Source: DATLYF01 sp035575095 (lineage in GTDB: Bacteria > Pseudomonadota > Gammaproteobacteria > Competibacterales > Competibacteraceae). Taken from it: 24,475 nucleotides of DNA. A program made the translations under genes and the position numbers. The notes beneath the pieces are model-generated. The model ran no database searches and was not told the DNA's origin. It worked only from the letters and a program-made list of their open reading frames with translations. Of this stretch, positions 16,053-22,915 are shown in pieces (within the stretch, counting starts at the first letter, position 1; each line of letters starts with the position of its first letter). Where the stretch lies: the NCBI GenBank assembly GCA_035575095.1, contig DATLYF010000040.1, positions 1 to 24,475 on the forward strand, written 5' to 3'.

Positions 16053-17630
16053 TCAGCCGAGCGCATCGGGCATGGACGCCTTGCGCCGGGCGATGAAATC
16101 CTGCAGCGCCTCGTCGATGGCCGGGTCGAGCGCCGGCATCCGGTACTCGGCCAGCATCTTCTTCCATACCTTGTTGGCGCGCTGGGCGATGTCCAGCCCG
16201 CCTTCGGCCAGCCACTGCTCGTAGGAGTTGTTGTCGGCCAGCTTGGCGTTGTAGAAGGCCGTCTCATAGTTGGCGCGGGTGTGGGCGCAGCCGAGGAAGT
16301 GCTTGCCCGGTCCCACCTCGCGGATGGCATCCAGGGCCTGGGCGTTCTCCGACAAGTCGAGGCCGCCGGCGAACTTCATCATCATCCCCAGGTGGTCGTG
16401 GTCGATGACGAATTTCTCATAGCCCATGGCTAGCCCTCCCTCCAGCCAGCCGGCGCAGTGCATCATCAGATTCACCCCCGAGAGGATGGAGCACATCATC
16501 GAGTCGCAGCTCTCCTGAATGGCCTGGCCGTCAGGGAGTTTGGAGGCGCACAGATGGCCGCCGGCGCGGTACGGCACGCCCAGCCGCCGCGCCAGCTGGC
16601 CGGCCGCCAGCAGCGCCAGGTTGGCCTCGGCGGTGCCGAAGGTGGGCGCCCCCGAGAGCAGCGACATGGAACTGGTGAACGAGCCGAAGATCACCGGCGC
16701 ACCGGGCCGCACCAGCTGGGTCACGGCGATGCCGGCCTGGGCCTCGGCGAACAGCTGGGTCACCGCGCCGACCTCGGACACCGGTCCCATGGCGCCGGCC
16801 AGGATGAAGGGAGTGATGATGCAGCACTGGTTGTGGCTGGCGTAGACCTTGAGCGCCGCCAGCATGGTGTGGTCGAGCACCAGCGGCGAGTTGGTGTTGA
16901 TGATGCTGATGAGCACGCAGTTACGCTCGACGAACTCGTCGCCGAACACCAGCTTGGCCATGGCCACCGAGTCTTCGGCGCGCTCGCCGGCGGTCACCGA
17001 GCCCATGAACGCCTTGTCCGAGTAGCGGATGTGGCTGTACACCATGTCCAGGTGACGCTTGTTCACCGGCAGGTCGGTGGGCTCGACCAGGGTGCCGCCC
17101 GAGTGGTGCAGATAGGGCGACATGTAGGCCAGTTTCACGAAGTTGCGGAAATCCTCGAGGGTGGCGTAGCGACGGCCCTCGTCCAGATTGTGGATGAAGG
17201 GCGAGCCGTAGGAGGGCACGAACACCGTATTGTCGCCGCCGATCACCACGTTGTTGGCCGGGTTGCGGGCGTACTGGGTGAACTCGCGCGGCGCCGTGGC
17301 CTGGATGATGGAGCGGCACAGCCCGCGCGGGATGCGCACCCGCTCGCCCTGCACATCGGCACCGGCCTGGCGCCACAGCTCCAGCAGATCCGGCTCGCCG
17401 CGAAACTCGATGCCAACCTCCTCCAGCACGGTGTCGGCGTTGTGCTCGATGAGCGCCAGCCCCTCCTCGCTCAGCACCTCGTAGGGCTTGAGCTTGCGCA
17501 TCAGGAACGGCACGCGCTCCAGCGCCGGCCCCAGGCGGGCGGCACGGCGCGCCTCGCGGGCGTGGCCGCGGCGCGGCCGGCGGGCGCTCTCGGCAGTTTC
17601 CAGGTCGACGCTCTCGGGCTCGGTCATCAT
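16053..17630 (-). CDS. MttB-family (trimethylamine methyltransferase-like) protein, non-pyrrolysine
   Basis: A 525-aa homologue of trimethylamine:corrinoid methyltransferase (COG5598). Characterised relatives without pyrrolysine (for example MtgB and MtpB) demethylate quaternary amines such as glycine betaine or proline betaine, passing the methyl to a corrinoid protein. The frame is uninterrupted, so no in-frame amber codon is read as pyrrolysine. The family character is clear in the C-terminal half (LMMHCAGWLEGGLAMGYEKF; GPGKHFLGCAHTRANYETAF). I chose the ATG at 17630, 7 nt after AGGAG; a second ATG follows at once. The first 35 residues are arginine-rich and look disordered. No corrinoid-binding partner or activating enzyme occurs in this window. 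The gene is divergent from a LysR regulator and heads a transcript with the GlxA-type regulator. The methyl acceptor and substrate are unknown. Confidence 0.92.
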   Translation of the reverse strand: MMTEPESVDLETAESARRPRRGHAREARRAARLGPALERVPFLMRKLKPYEVLSEEGLALIEHNADTVLEEVGIEFRGEPDLLELWRQAGADVQGERVRIPRGLCRSIIQATAPREFTQYARNPANNVVIGGDNTVFVPSYGSPFIHNLDEGRRYATLEDFRNFVKLAYMSPYLHHSGGTLVEPTDLPVNKRHLDMVYSHIRYSDKAFMGSVTAGERAEDSVAMAKLVFGDEFVERNCVLISIINTNSPLVLDHTMLAALKVYASHNQCCIITPFILAGAMGPVSEVGAVTQLFAEAQAGIAVTQLVRPGAPVIFGSFTSSMSLLSGAPTFGTAEANLALLAAGQLARRLGVPYRAGGHLCASKLPDGQAIQESCDSMMCSILSGVNLMMHCAGWLEGGLAMGYEKFVIDHDHLGMMMKFAGGLDLSENAQALDAIREVGPGKHFLGCAHTRANYETAFYNAKLADNNSYEQWLAEGGLDIAQRANKVWKKMLAEYRMPALDPAIDEALQDFIARRKASMPDALG

Positions 17631-17759
17631 CGTCTCGCTCCTCTGGATGGCGCCGGGTTTTGCCATCGGCGCCTGTTGCATGCATATGGCAGCAGCTTAA
17701 GGAGCGCACTTATACTGGTTCAAACGATGATTTATCCGAATTTTGCCTCAGGAAAACTC
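17631..17759. promoter_or_regulatory. Divergent regulatory gap between the MttB-family and LysR genes
   Basis: This 129-bp gap must carry the promoters of both genes. AT content rises near 17710-17755. On the minus strand a GATAAATC half-site is followed by CAGTATAA; both echo the two shared operators, but the spacing differs and the second TTATC arm is missing. It is more likely the site of the adjacent LysR protein. An AGGA precedes the LysR ATG. No riboswitch was recognised in the MttB leader. Confidence 0.45.
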
Positions 17760-18734
17760 ATGCAGAGATTACGTACCAAATTACCTCCGCTGAATAGTCT
17801 GGTGGCTTTCGAGGCCAGTGCCCGGCACCTGAGCTTCACCCGCGCGGCGGAGGAACTGCACGTCACTCAGGGGGCGGTCAGCCGCCAGGTACGGCTGCTC
17901 GAGGAGCATCTGGGGATACGGCTGTTACACCGCTTCCACCGCATCATTCGCCTCACCGCCGCAGGCCATCGCCTGCAGCAGGCGGTGACCTTGGGCCTGG
18001 AGCACATCGCCAGCGCCGCTGGCGAACTCCGGGCCAATCGCAATCTCGACCAGGTGACGGTGGCCGCCACCCTGGCCTTCACCTCGTTCTGGCTGATTCC
18101 GCGTATCCCCAAGTTCCGCGCCGCCTATCCGAACATCGACGTGCGCGTGCTCGCCATCGACCGCGAGATCGACTACGCCGCCGACGGCGTCGACATCGCC
18201 ATCCGCTACGGCTATGGCCAGTGGCCGGGGCTCGAGGCCAGCTTTCTGCTCGGCGAGGAGATCTTCCCGGTGTGCAGTCCGGGCTATCTGCAGGGACGCC
18301 CGGCGCTGACCAGCCCCGCCGACCTGCTGGGCGAGACTCTGCTGTGCCCAGACGAAGAGCACTGGAAGTGGACCGTATGGCAGGACTGGCTGCGCAGCCA
18401 GGGGGTGCACGCCGCGCCCAACCGGCACGGCCTGCGGCTCAGCAACTACCCCATGCTGATCCAGGCGGCGCTGGCCGGTCAGGGCATCGCCCTGGGCTGG
18501 CGCTACTTGGTGGAGGACATGCTGGCCAGCGGCGCGCTGATCAAGCCGCTGGAGGCCTCCATGCGCGGCGAGCGGGCCGAATACGTGGTGATCCCCAGCG
18601 ACGTGCCGCCCAGCGCGGCGGTACTGGCGTTTCGCGAGTGGATACTGGCCGAGGCCGGACGACCCTCACCCCAACCCCTCCCCCAAGGGGAGCGGGGCGA
18701 GGCTGCCGTGCCCTCTGGGAGAGGTTCAGGATGA
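17760..18734 (+). CDS. LysR-family (GcvA-like) transcriptional regulator with repeat-derived tail
   Basis: A 324-aa regulator. The winged helix-turn-helix is in residues 10-70 (LPPLNSLVAFEASARHLSFT, then TQGAVSRQVRLLEEHLG), and the effector domain follows, ending FREWILAEAG near residue 300. The ATG at 17760 has AGGA seven nt upstream and yields the canonical family start; the long open frame upstream is antisense to the MttB gene. The last 23 residues (RPSPQPLPQGERGEA...) are not LysR sequence: they are translated from an inverted repeat at 18661-18739. Divergent from the MttB-family gene, it is the natural candidate to control that gene. It is paralogous in type to the LysR at 8130, with similar C-terminal IQAAL-GQG-ALGW segments. 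Confidence 0.92.
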   Translation: MQRLRTKLPPLNSLVAFEASARHLSFTRAAEELHVTQGAVSRQVRLLEEHLGIRLLHRFHRIIRLTAAGHRLQQAVTLGLEHIASAAGELRANRNLDQVTVAATLAFTSFWLIPRIPKFRAAYPNIDVRVLAIDREIDYAADGVDIAIRYGYGQWPGLEASFLLGEEIFPVCSPGYLQGRPALTSPADLLGETLLCPDEEHWKWTVWQDWLRSQGVHAAPNRHGLRLSNYPMLIQAALAGQGIALGWRYLVEDMLASGALIKPLEASMRGERAEYVVIPSDVPPSAAVLAFREWILAEAGRPSPQPLPQGERGEAAVPSGRGSG

Positions 18735-18739
18735 GGGTC
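18661..18739. repeat. Inverted repeat (REP-like) at the convergent LysR/kinase junction
   Basis: The left arm at 18661-18682 (GACCCTCACCCCAACCCCTC...) pairs with the right arm at 18717-18739, matching all but a few positions over 22 bp. A second small hairpin CTCCCC/GGGGAG lies inside (18678-18692). The form, CCCTCACCCCAACCCCTCCC with gggagagg...gagggt, is like the dispersed palindromic repeats common in proteobacterial intergenic DNA. It covers the LysR stop codon and lies 18 bp from the end of the convergent kinase gene, so it may also end transcription from both sides. Confidence 0.7.
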
Positions 18740-18757
18740 CCGGAGAGAGCGGGAATC

Positions 18758-19696
18758 TTAGAACTCGTAACCGAAGTTCTCGCGGAAGCGGGCACGGAAC
18801 TCGTCCAGGGTGAAGCGATGGTTCTGAGTGCCGTGCTCCTCGATCTTGATGGCGCCCATCAGCGAGGCGATGCGCCCGGTGGTTTCCCAGTCCAGGCCGT
18901 GCATCAGGCCGTAGAGCAGCCCGGCGCGGTAGGCATCGCCGCAGCCGGTGGGATCGGCCAGCCGCTCGGCCCGGGCGGCGGGGATAGTCAGTCGTTTGCG
19001 CCCGCCCTCCAGGTAGATGTGCGAGCCCTCGGCGCCGCGGGTGACGATCAGCGCCTCGACCCGCTCGGCCAGACCGTCCAGCGTCAGACCGGTGCGCTCG
19101 GCCAGCAGGGCACCCTCGTAGTCGTTGACCGCCAGCCAGCGCGCCTGGTCGAGGAAGCGCAGCAGCTCGGTGCCGTCGAAGCGCGGCAACTGCTGGCCGG
19201 GATCGAATAGGAAGGGGATGCCGGCGGCGGCGAACTGTTCGGCGTGGACCAGCATGCCCTCGCGCCCGTCCGGGGCGACGATGCCGATGCCGATGCCATC
19301 CTCGGCGGGCACGCTGAGCTCGTGGGACAGGCTCATGGCCCCGGGATGGAAGGCGTTGATCTGGTTGTCGTCGAGGTCGGTGGTGATGTAGCACTGGGCG
19401 GTGTAGCTGCCGGGCATGATGCGCACGTAGCGGCGGTCGATGCCGTGACGGTCCATCCACGCGGCGTAGGGGCCGAAGTCCTCGCCGACGCTGCCCATGA
19501 CGTAGCCCTCCCCGCCCAGCAGACTGAGGTTGTAGCCGATGTTGCCGGCGCAGCCGCCGAACTCCCGGCGCAGCTCGGGCACCAGAAAGGAGACGTTCAG
19601 CAGGTGCACCTTGTCGGGCAGGATGTGATTGGCGAAGCGGTCGTGGAACACCATGATCACGTCATAGGCCACGGAACCGGTGATCAGCGCTTTCAT
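18758..19696 (-). CDS. PfkB-family carbohydrate/nucleoside kinase (adenosine-kinase-like)
   Basis: A 312-aa cytoplasmic ribokinase-fold kinase. The N-terminal signature region REFGGCAGNIGYNL starts at 45. The C-terminal PfkB signature is DPTGCGDA (248-255), where D254 should be the catalytic base and the GCGD forms the anion hole. The stretches FHDRFANHILPDKVHLLNVS and NQINAFHPGAM are typical of a proteobacterial group often labelled adenosine kinase, but I cannot confirm the substrate. The start has GAGGAAA upstream. It is the last gene of the five-gene minus-strand operon, 30 bp after dgkA, and converges on the LysR gene. Confidence 0.9.
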   Translation of the reverse strand: MKALITGSVAYDVIMVFHDRFANHILPDKVHLLNVSFLVPELRREFGGCAGNIGYNLSLLGGEGYVMGSVGEDFGPYAAWMDRHGIDRRYVRIMPGSYTAQCYITTDLDDNQINAFHPGAMSLSHELSVPAEDGIGIGIVAPDGREGMLVHAEQFAAAGIPFLFDPGQQLPRFDGTELLRFLDQARWLAVNDYEGALLAERTGLTLDGLAERVEALIVTRGAEGSHIYLEGGRKRLTIPAARAERLADPTGCGDAYRAGLLYGLMHGLDWETTGRIASLMGAIKIEEHGTQNHRFTLDEFRARFRENFGYEF

Positions 19697-19726
19697 GCGA
19701 GCGGGTTTCCTCGGGGTTGTGGGTAG

Positions 19727-20089
19727 TCAATCGAGCAGCACCAGACCCCAGACCAGGGCCACATTGACCAGCGACACGAACACCGCCGCCGAACCAATGT
19801 CCTTGGCCCGGCCGGAGAGCTCGTGACGCTCCGGACCGATGCGATCCACCACCGCTTCGATGCCGGAATTGAGCAGTTCGGCGATCAGCACCAGGGCCAG
19901 ACTGCCCGCCAGCAAGGCGCGTTCGGCGCCGTTGCCCCCCAGCCACAGGGCCAGGGGGACGAGCAGCAGACAGGCGAGCGCCTCCTGGCGAAACGCCTCC
20001 TCGTTGCGCCAGGCCGCCCTGAGCCCGGCCCAGGAATGGCCGGCGGCGTTGACCAGGCGGCGCAGTCCCTTGTACGGCTGGTCGGCCAT
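19727..20089 (-). CDS. dgkA: Diacylglycerol kinase, prokaryotic small membrane type
   Basis: A 120-aa inner-membrane enzyme that phosphorylates diacylglycerol to phosphatidic acid, recycling lipid released in membrane-derived oligosaccharide or lipid A modification. There are three membrane segments and a conserved ELLNSGIEAVVDRIG (71-85), giving E71, N74 and E78 in the places of E. coli E69, N72 and E76; E30 matches E28. HELSGRAKDIGSAAV follows. I chose the ATG at 20089, which has GAGGAA upstream and gives the same length as E. coli DgkA (122 aa). An in-frame ATG at 20137 overlaps the tpx stop as TGATG and would add 16 polar residues. Co-operonic with tpx and the kinase gene. Confidence 0.95.
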   Translation of the reverse strand: MADQPYKGLRRLVNAAGHSWAGLRAAWRNEEAFRQEALACLLLVPLALWLGGNGAERALLAGSLALVLIAELLNSGIEAVVDRIGPERHELSGRAKDIGSAAVFVSLVNVALVWGLVLLD

Positions 20090-20136
20090 GCGGGTGGATT
20101 CCTCGGGGGGCAGATCCTGGCCAGGGACGACCGCCA

Positions 20137-20637
20137 TCAGCCCAGCGCCGCCAGCGCCGACTGGTAGTCCGGCTCCTCGGCGATCTCGGGCACCAGCTGG
20201 GTGTATTTGACGGTATCGTGCTCGTCCAGCACCACCACGGCGCGGGCGGCGATGCCGGCCAGCGGGCCGTCGGTGATGAGCACGCCGTAGTCCTTGGCGA
20301 AGTTGCGCGAGCGCATCATCGACAGCGGAATCACGTTCGCCAGTCCCTCGTTGCCGCAGAAGCGGCTCTGGGCGAAGGGCAGATCGGCGGACACCACCAG
20401 GATCACCGTGTCGGGGTGCTGCTTGGCAAACTCGTTGAATTTCTTGGTGGAGAGCTGGCAGGTAGGGGTGTCCAGGCTGGGGACGATGTTCAGAAGTTTC
20501 TTCTTGCCGGCATAGGTGGAGAGATAGACGTCGTTGAGCTTGCCGTCCACCAGGTGGAAATCGGGCGCCTTGCGGCCTACCGCCGGTAGTTCGCCGCTGG
20601 TGTGCACGGGGTTGCCTCTCAGGGTCACGGTTGCCAT
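20137..20637 (-). CDS. tpx: Thiol peroxidase (atypical 2-Cys peroxiredoxin)
   Basis: A 166-aa peroxiredoxin that reduces hydrogen peroxide and alkyl hydroperoxides using thioredoxin. The peroxidatic cysteine is C60 in SLDTPTCQLST and the resolving cysteine is C94 in SRFCGNEGL, the spacing of Tpx. The N-terminus (VTLRGNPVHTSGELPAVG) is typical. AAGGAG lies upstream of the ATG. It sits 35 bp after gcvH and before dgkA on the minus strand. Its product and the AhpD-like protein at the head of the operon suggest an oxidative-stress theme. No OxyR site was identified by eye. Confidence 0.97.
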   Translation of the reverse strand: MATVTLRGNPVHTSGELPAVGRKAPDFHLVDGKLNDVYLSTYAGKKKLLNIVPSLDTPTCQLSTKKFNEFAKQHPDTVILVVSADLPFAQSRFCGNEGLANVIPLSMMRSRNFAKDYGVLITDGPLAGIAARAVVVLDEHDTVKYTQLVPEIAEEPDYQSALAALG

Positions 20638-20672
20638 GTCGTTGCTCCTTCTCGTCGATGAACGCGGAGGTC

Positions 20673-21059
20673 TCAGTGCTCGGCCACTGCCTGGGTCTCG
20701 TAAGCGGCGGCGTCCAGCAACCCCTCCAGGCCGCCGCTCACGCGCAGCTTGAACAGCCAGCCCTCGCCGTAGGGATCTTGGTTGACGGTCTCGGGCGCAT
20801 CGGCCAGAGCATCGTTGGCCGCCACCACCTCGCCCGCCAGGGGGGCGTAGATATCGGAGGCGGACTTCACCGACTCGACCACGGCGCAGGCTTCCTCGGC
20901 ATCCACCTGACGTCCCACCTGGGGCACCTCCACATAGACCACATCGCCCAACTGGCTCTGGGCGAAGTCAGTGATGCCCACGGTCACGGTGCCGTCGCCG
21001 TTGTCGCGTACCCATTCGTGGGAAGGGGTGTACTTCAGATCGGCGGGAATGTTGCTCAT
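20673..21059 (-). CDS. gcvH: Glycine cleavage system H protein
   Basis: A 128-aa lipoyl-carrier protein. It shuttles the aminomethyl group between the P, T and L proteins of glycine cleavage. The lipoylated lysine is K65 in ESVKSASD. N-terminal LKYTPSHEWV and C-terminal GEGWLFKL are standard. The ATG has AGGAG nine nt upstream. No gcvT or gcvP is present, so it is either a stand-alone copy or is unlinked to the rest of the system. It lies in the middle of a stress/lipid operon. H-like proteins can also act in lipoate relay, so its role may not be limited to glycine cleavage. Confidence 0.96.
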   Translation of the reverse strand: MSNIPADLKYTPSHEWVRDNGDGTVTVGITDFAQSQLGDVVYVEVPQVGRQVDAEEACAVVESVKSASDIYAPLAGEVVAANDALADAPETVNQDPYGEGWLFKLRVSGGLEGLLDAAAYETQAVAEH

Positions 21060-21087
21060 CGGTTGTCGCTCCTCGTCGTCATTGTCG

Positions 21088-21678
21088 TCATTTTTGCCGG
21101 GGCACCCGCCCCATCAGGTAGAATTCATGATTGGCCCACATCCCGGTGAGGCTGGCCATGCGGTTGGACAGGGCGAAGAAGGCGGCGATGGCGCCGATGT
21201 CCCAGATGTCTTCGTCGCTGAAGCCGACTTCACGCAAGGCCCGGAAATCGCCCTCCTCGATGTCGGCGCCGCCCCGCGCCATCTTCAGGGCGAAGTCGAG
21301 CATGCGTCGCTGGCGCTCGTCGATCTCGGCGTTGCGGTGGTTCACCGCCAACTGGTCGGCCAGGCGCGGATGCTTGGCGTAGATGCGCAGGATGGCACCA
21401 TGGGCGATGACACAGTACTGGCACTGGTTCAGCGCGCTGGTGGCGACCACGATCATCTCCCGCTCGGCCTTGGAGAGCCCGCCCTCCTTCTCCATCAGCG
21501 CATCGTGATAGGCGAAGAAGGCGCGGAACTCGTCGGGCCGGTGGGCCAGCACCAGGAACACGTTGGGAATGAAGCCGGCCTTTTCCTGCACTGCCAGGAT
21601 GCGCGCACGGATGTCTTCCGGCAGCTCGGCGAGCTCGGGAACGGGGAAGCGGCTCAAGGATGGTGTGCTCTCGGACAT
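21088..21678 (-). CDS. Peroxidase-related protein, AhpD/carboxymuconolactone-decarboxylase fold
   Basis: A 196-aa protein of the AhpD-like fold, resembling the 'uncharacterised peroxidase-related enzyme' group. The active-site motif EREMIVVATSALNQCQYCVI gives E74, C86-x2-C89 and H93, the layout of AhpD's proton relay and redox cysteine pair, so thiol-dependent peroxide reduction is plausible. I chose the ATG at 21678, preceded by GGAGG at a short 4-nt spacing; the open frame extends further upstream into the divergent promoter region without family likeness. It is the first gene of the operon with gcvH (28-bp gap), tpx, dgkA and the kinase gene. Confidence 0.88.
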   Translation of the reverse strand: MSESTPSLSRFPVPELAELPEDIRARILAVQEKAGFIPNVFLVLAHRPDEFRAFFAYHDALMEKEGGLSKAEREMIVVATSALNQCQYCVIAHGAILRIYAKHPRLADQLAVNHRNAEIDERQRRMLDFALKMARGGADIEEGDFRALREVGFSDEDIWDIGAIAAFFALSNRMASLTGMWANHEFYLMGRVPRQK

Positions 21679-21860
21679 GTGACCTCCGGCGGCAGGACGC
21701 TGCCGCGGGCAATGGTAGCCGGAAATCCCCGCCGTGGCACGCCGCGTCCCGGTGCGGGCGTTTGCTCGAAAAATTTCATCCTCTCCGTCAAGGATTTCCG
21801 TTGGCCCACCCGGCCCCGGGACGCCTATAGTGGCGACAGCCGCGAATTGGGAGTCCAGCC
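21679..21860 (+). promoter_or_regulatory. Divergent promoter region; candidate -10 for the hydroquinone-reductase-like gene
   Basis: A 182-bp gap with promoters for both directions. On the plus strand TATAGT (21826-21831) could be a -10 box, with TTGGCC (21801-21806) as a poor -35 at 19 bp; the predicted leader is about 22 nt with a GGGAG site. On the minus strand a TTGACG (complement of 21786-21791) is a possible -35 for the peroxidase-related operon, but no clear -10 follows. Evidence is modest. Confidence 0.35.
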
Positions 21861-22826
21861 ATGACCGTGAGTGTAGACCAGCCTGACGCTGCCATCTTCC
21901 GCCCCCGCACTGACAGCGCCGGCGAGTTCCAGCGCGTGGAATCCACCTTCCGCAACTGGGTGACGGTAGACGGCGCACCCGGCCTCAGCGGTGTGGGCGG
22001 CTTCCGGGCCGAGCCGGGGCGTTATCATCTTTATGTCTCCTACGCCTGCCCTTGGGCGCACCGCACCCTGATTCTGCGCAAGCTGAAGAAGCTGGAGGGC
22101 GTTATCAGCGTCGACGTGGTGCATCCTCACATGACGGCGCGCAGCTGGCACTTCGACCCGAGCTTCCCCGGCGCCACCGCGGACACGGTCAACGGCGCCA
22201 CCTTCCTGGAAGAGGTTTACCGCATCGCCGAGCCCGGCTTCGCCGGCCTGGTGACGGTGCCGGTGCTGTGGGACAAGCAACGCCGTACCATCGTCAACAA
22301 CGAGTCGGCGGAGATCATCCGCATGCTGAACTCCGCCTTCGACGCCTGGGGCGACGCTGCGGTCGATTGCTATCCCGAGCCGCTGCGCCAGGAGATCGAC
22401 GAGCTCAATGCCTGGATCTACCGCGACATCAACAACGGCGTCTACCGTGCCGGCTTCGCCGCCACCCAGGGCGCCTACGAGCGCGGCTACGAGCGGCTGT
22501 TCGCAGCCCTGGACGAGCTGGAAACGCGCCTCACCCGCCAGCCGTTTCTGCTCGGTGAGCAGCCCACCGAGGCCGACTGGCGGCTGTTTCCCACCTTGGT
22601 GCGCTTCGATCCGGTGTACTACAGCCACTTCAAGTGCAATCGCCAGCGTCTGGTCGACTTTCCCGCCCTGTGGCGCTACACCCGCCGGCTCTACCAGTGG
22701 CCGGGGGTGGCGCAGACGGTGTTCATGGATCACATCAAGACCCACTATTTCACCAGCCATCCCACACTGAATCCCTCGGGCATCGTGCCCAAGGGGCCGG
22801 AGCTCGATTTCTGGCTGCCGGTCTAA
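21861..22826 (+). CDS. Glutathionyl-hydroquinone reductase-like protein (Xi-class GST, YqjG/ECM4 family)
   Basis: A 321-aa cytoplasmic glutathione transferase homologue. Xi-class enzymes use a cysteine to remove glutathione from glutathionyl-hydroquinones. The active-site motif YACPWAHR puts the catalytic cysteine at C63, the same number as in E. coli YqjG. The C-terminal all-helical domain has the family's EIDELNAWIYRDINNGVYRAG and ADWRLFPTLVRFDPVYYSHF. The length is right for the family. GGGAG lies about 7 nt before the ATG. Divergent from the peroxidase-related operon, which fits a shared redox or detoxification theme. A GC-rich hairpin follows the gene. Confidence 0.94.
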   Translation: MTVSVDQPDAAIFRPRTDSAGEFQRVESTFRNWVTVDGAPGLSGVGGFRAEPGRYHLYVSYACPWAHRTLILRKLKKLEGVISVDVVHPHMTARSWHFDPSFPGATADTVNGATFLEEVYRIAEPGFAGLVTVPVLWDKQRRTIVNNESAEIIRMLNSAFDAWGDAAVDCYPEPLRQEIDELNAWIYRDINNGVYRAGFAATQGAYERGYERLFAALDELETRLTRQPFLLGEQPTEADWRLFPTLVRFDPVYYSHFKCNRQRLVDFPALWRYTRRLYQWPGVAQTVFMDHIKTHYFTSHPTLNPSGIVPKGPELDFWLPV

Positions 22827-22855
22827 GCGCATAAGCTCGCCGTCCAGCGGGTCGG

Positions 22856-22887
22856 GGCCGGTACGGCGACGTAGCGGCGTGCCGGCC
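22856..22887 (+). terminator. GC-rich stem-loop after the hydroquinone-reductase-like gene
   Basis: A 9-bp stem (22856-22864 with 22879-22887; GGCCGGUAC with GUGCCGGCC, one U-G pair) and a 14-nt loop, 29 bp after the stop codon. No T-run follows, so it is a weak or Rho-assisted terminator at best. It may alternatively affect the leader of the regulator gene that starts at 22916. Confidence 0.4.
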
Positions 22888-22915
22888 ATGCTGCATTTAC
22901 GGCCTTTTGCGACCC

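Noticed and set aside
17705..17755. A possible third copy of the shared LysR operator upstream of the MttB-family gene
   Set aside because: Only a GATAAATC half-site and CAGTATAA agree; the second arm is missing and the spacing is 6 bp shorter, so I do not count it as the same site. It could still be a site for the adjacent paralogous LysR.
16458..17759. A long upstream extension of the second LysR gene
   Set aside because: The extension is antisense to the MttB-family gene. The family-typical LysR N-terminus starts at the ATG at 17760, which has an AGGA.
17631..17759. A riboswitch or cobalamin element before the MttB-family gene
   Set aside because: The leader is only about 100 nt and I could not see a B12-box or other known core.
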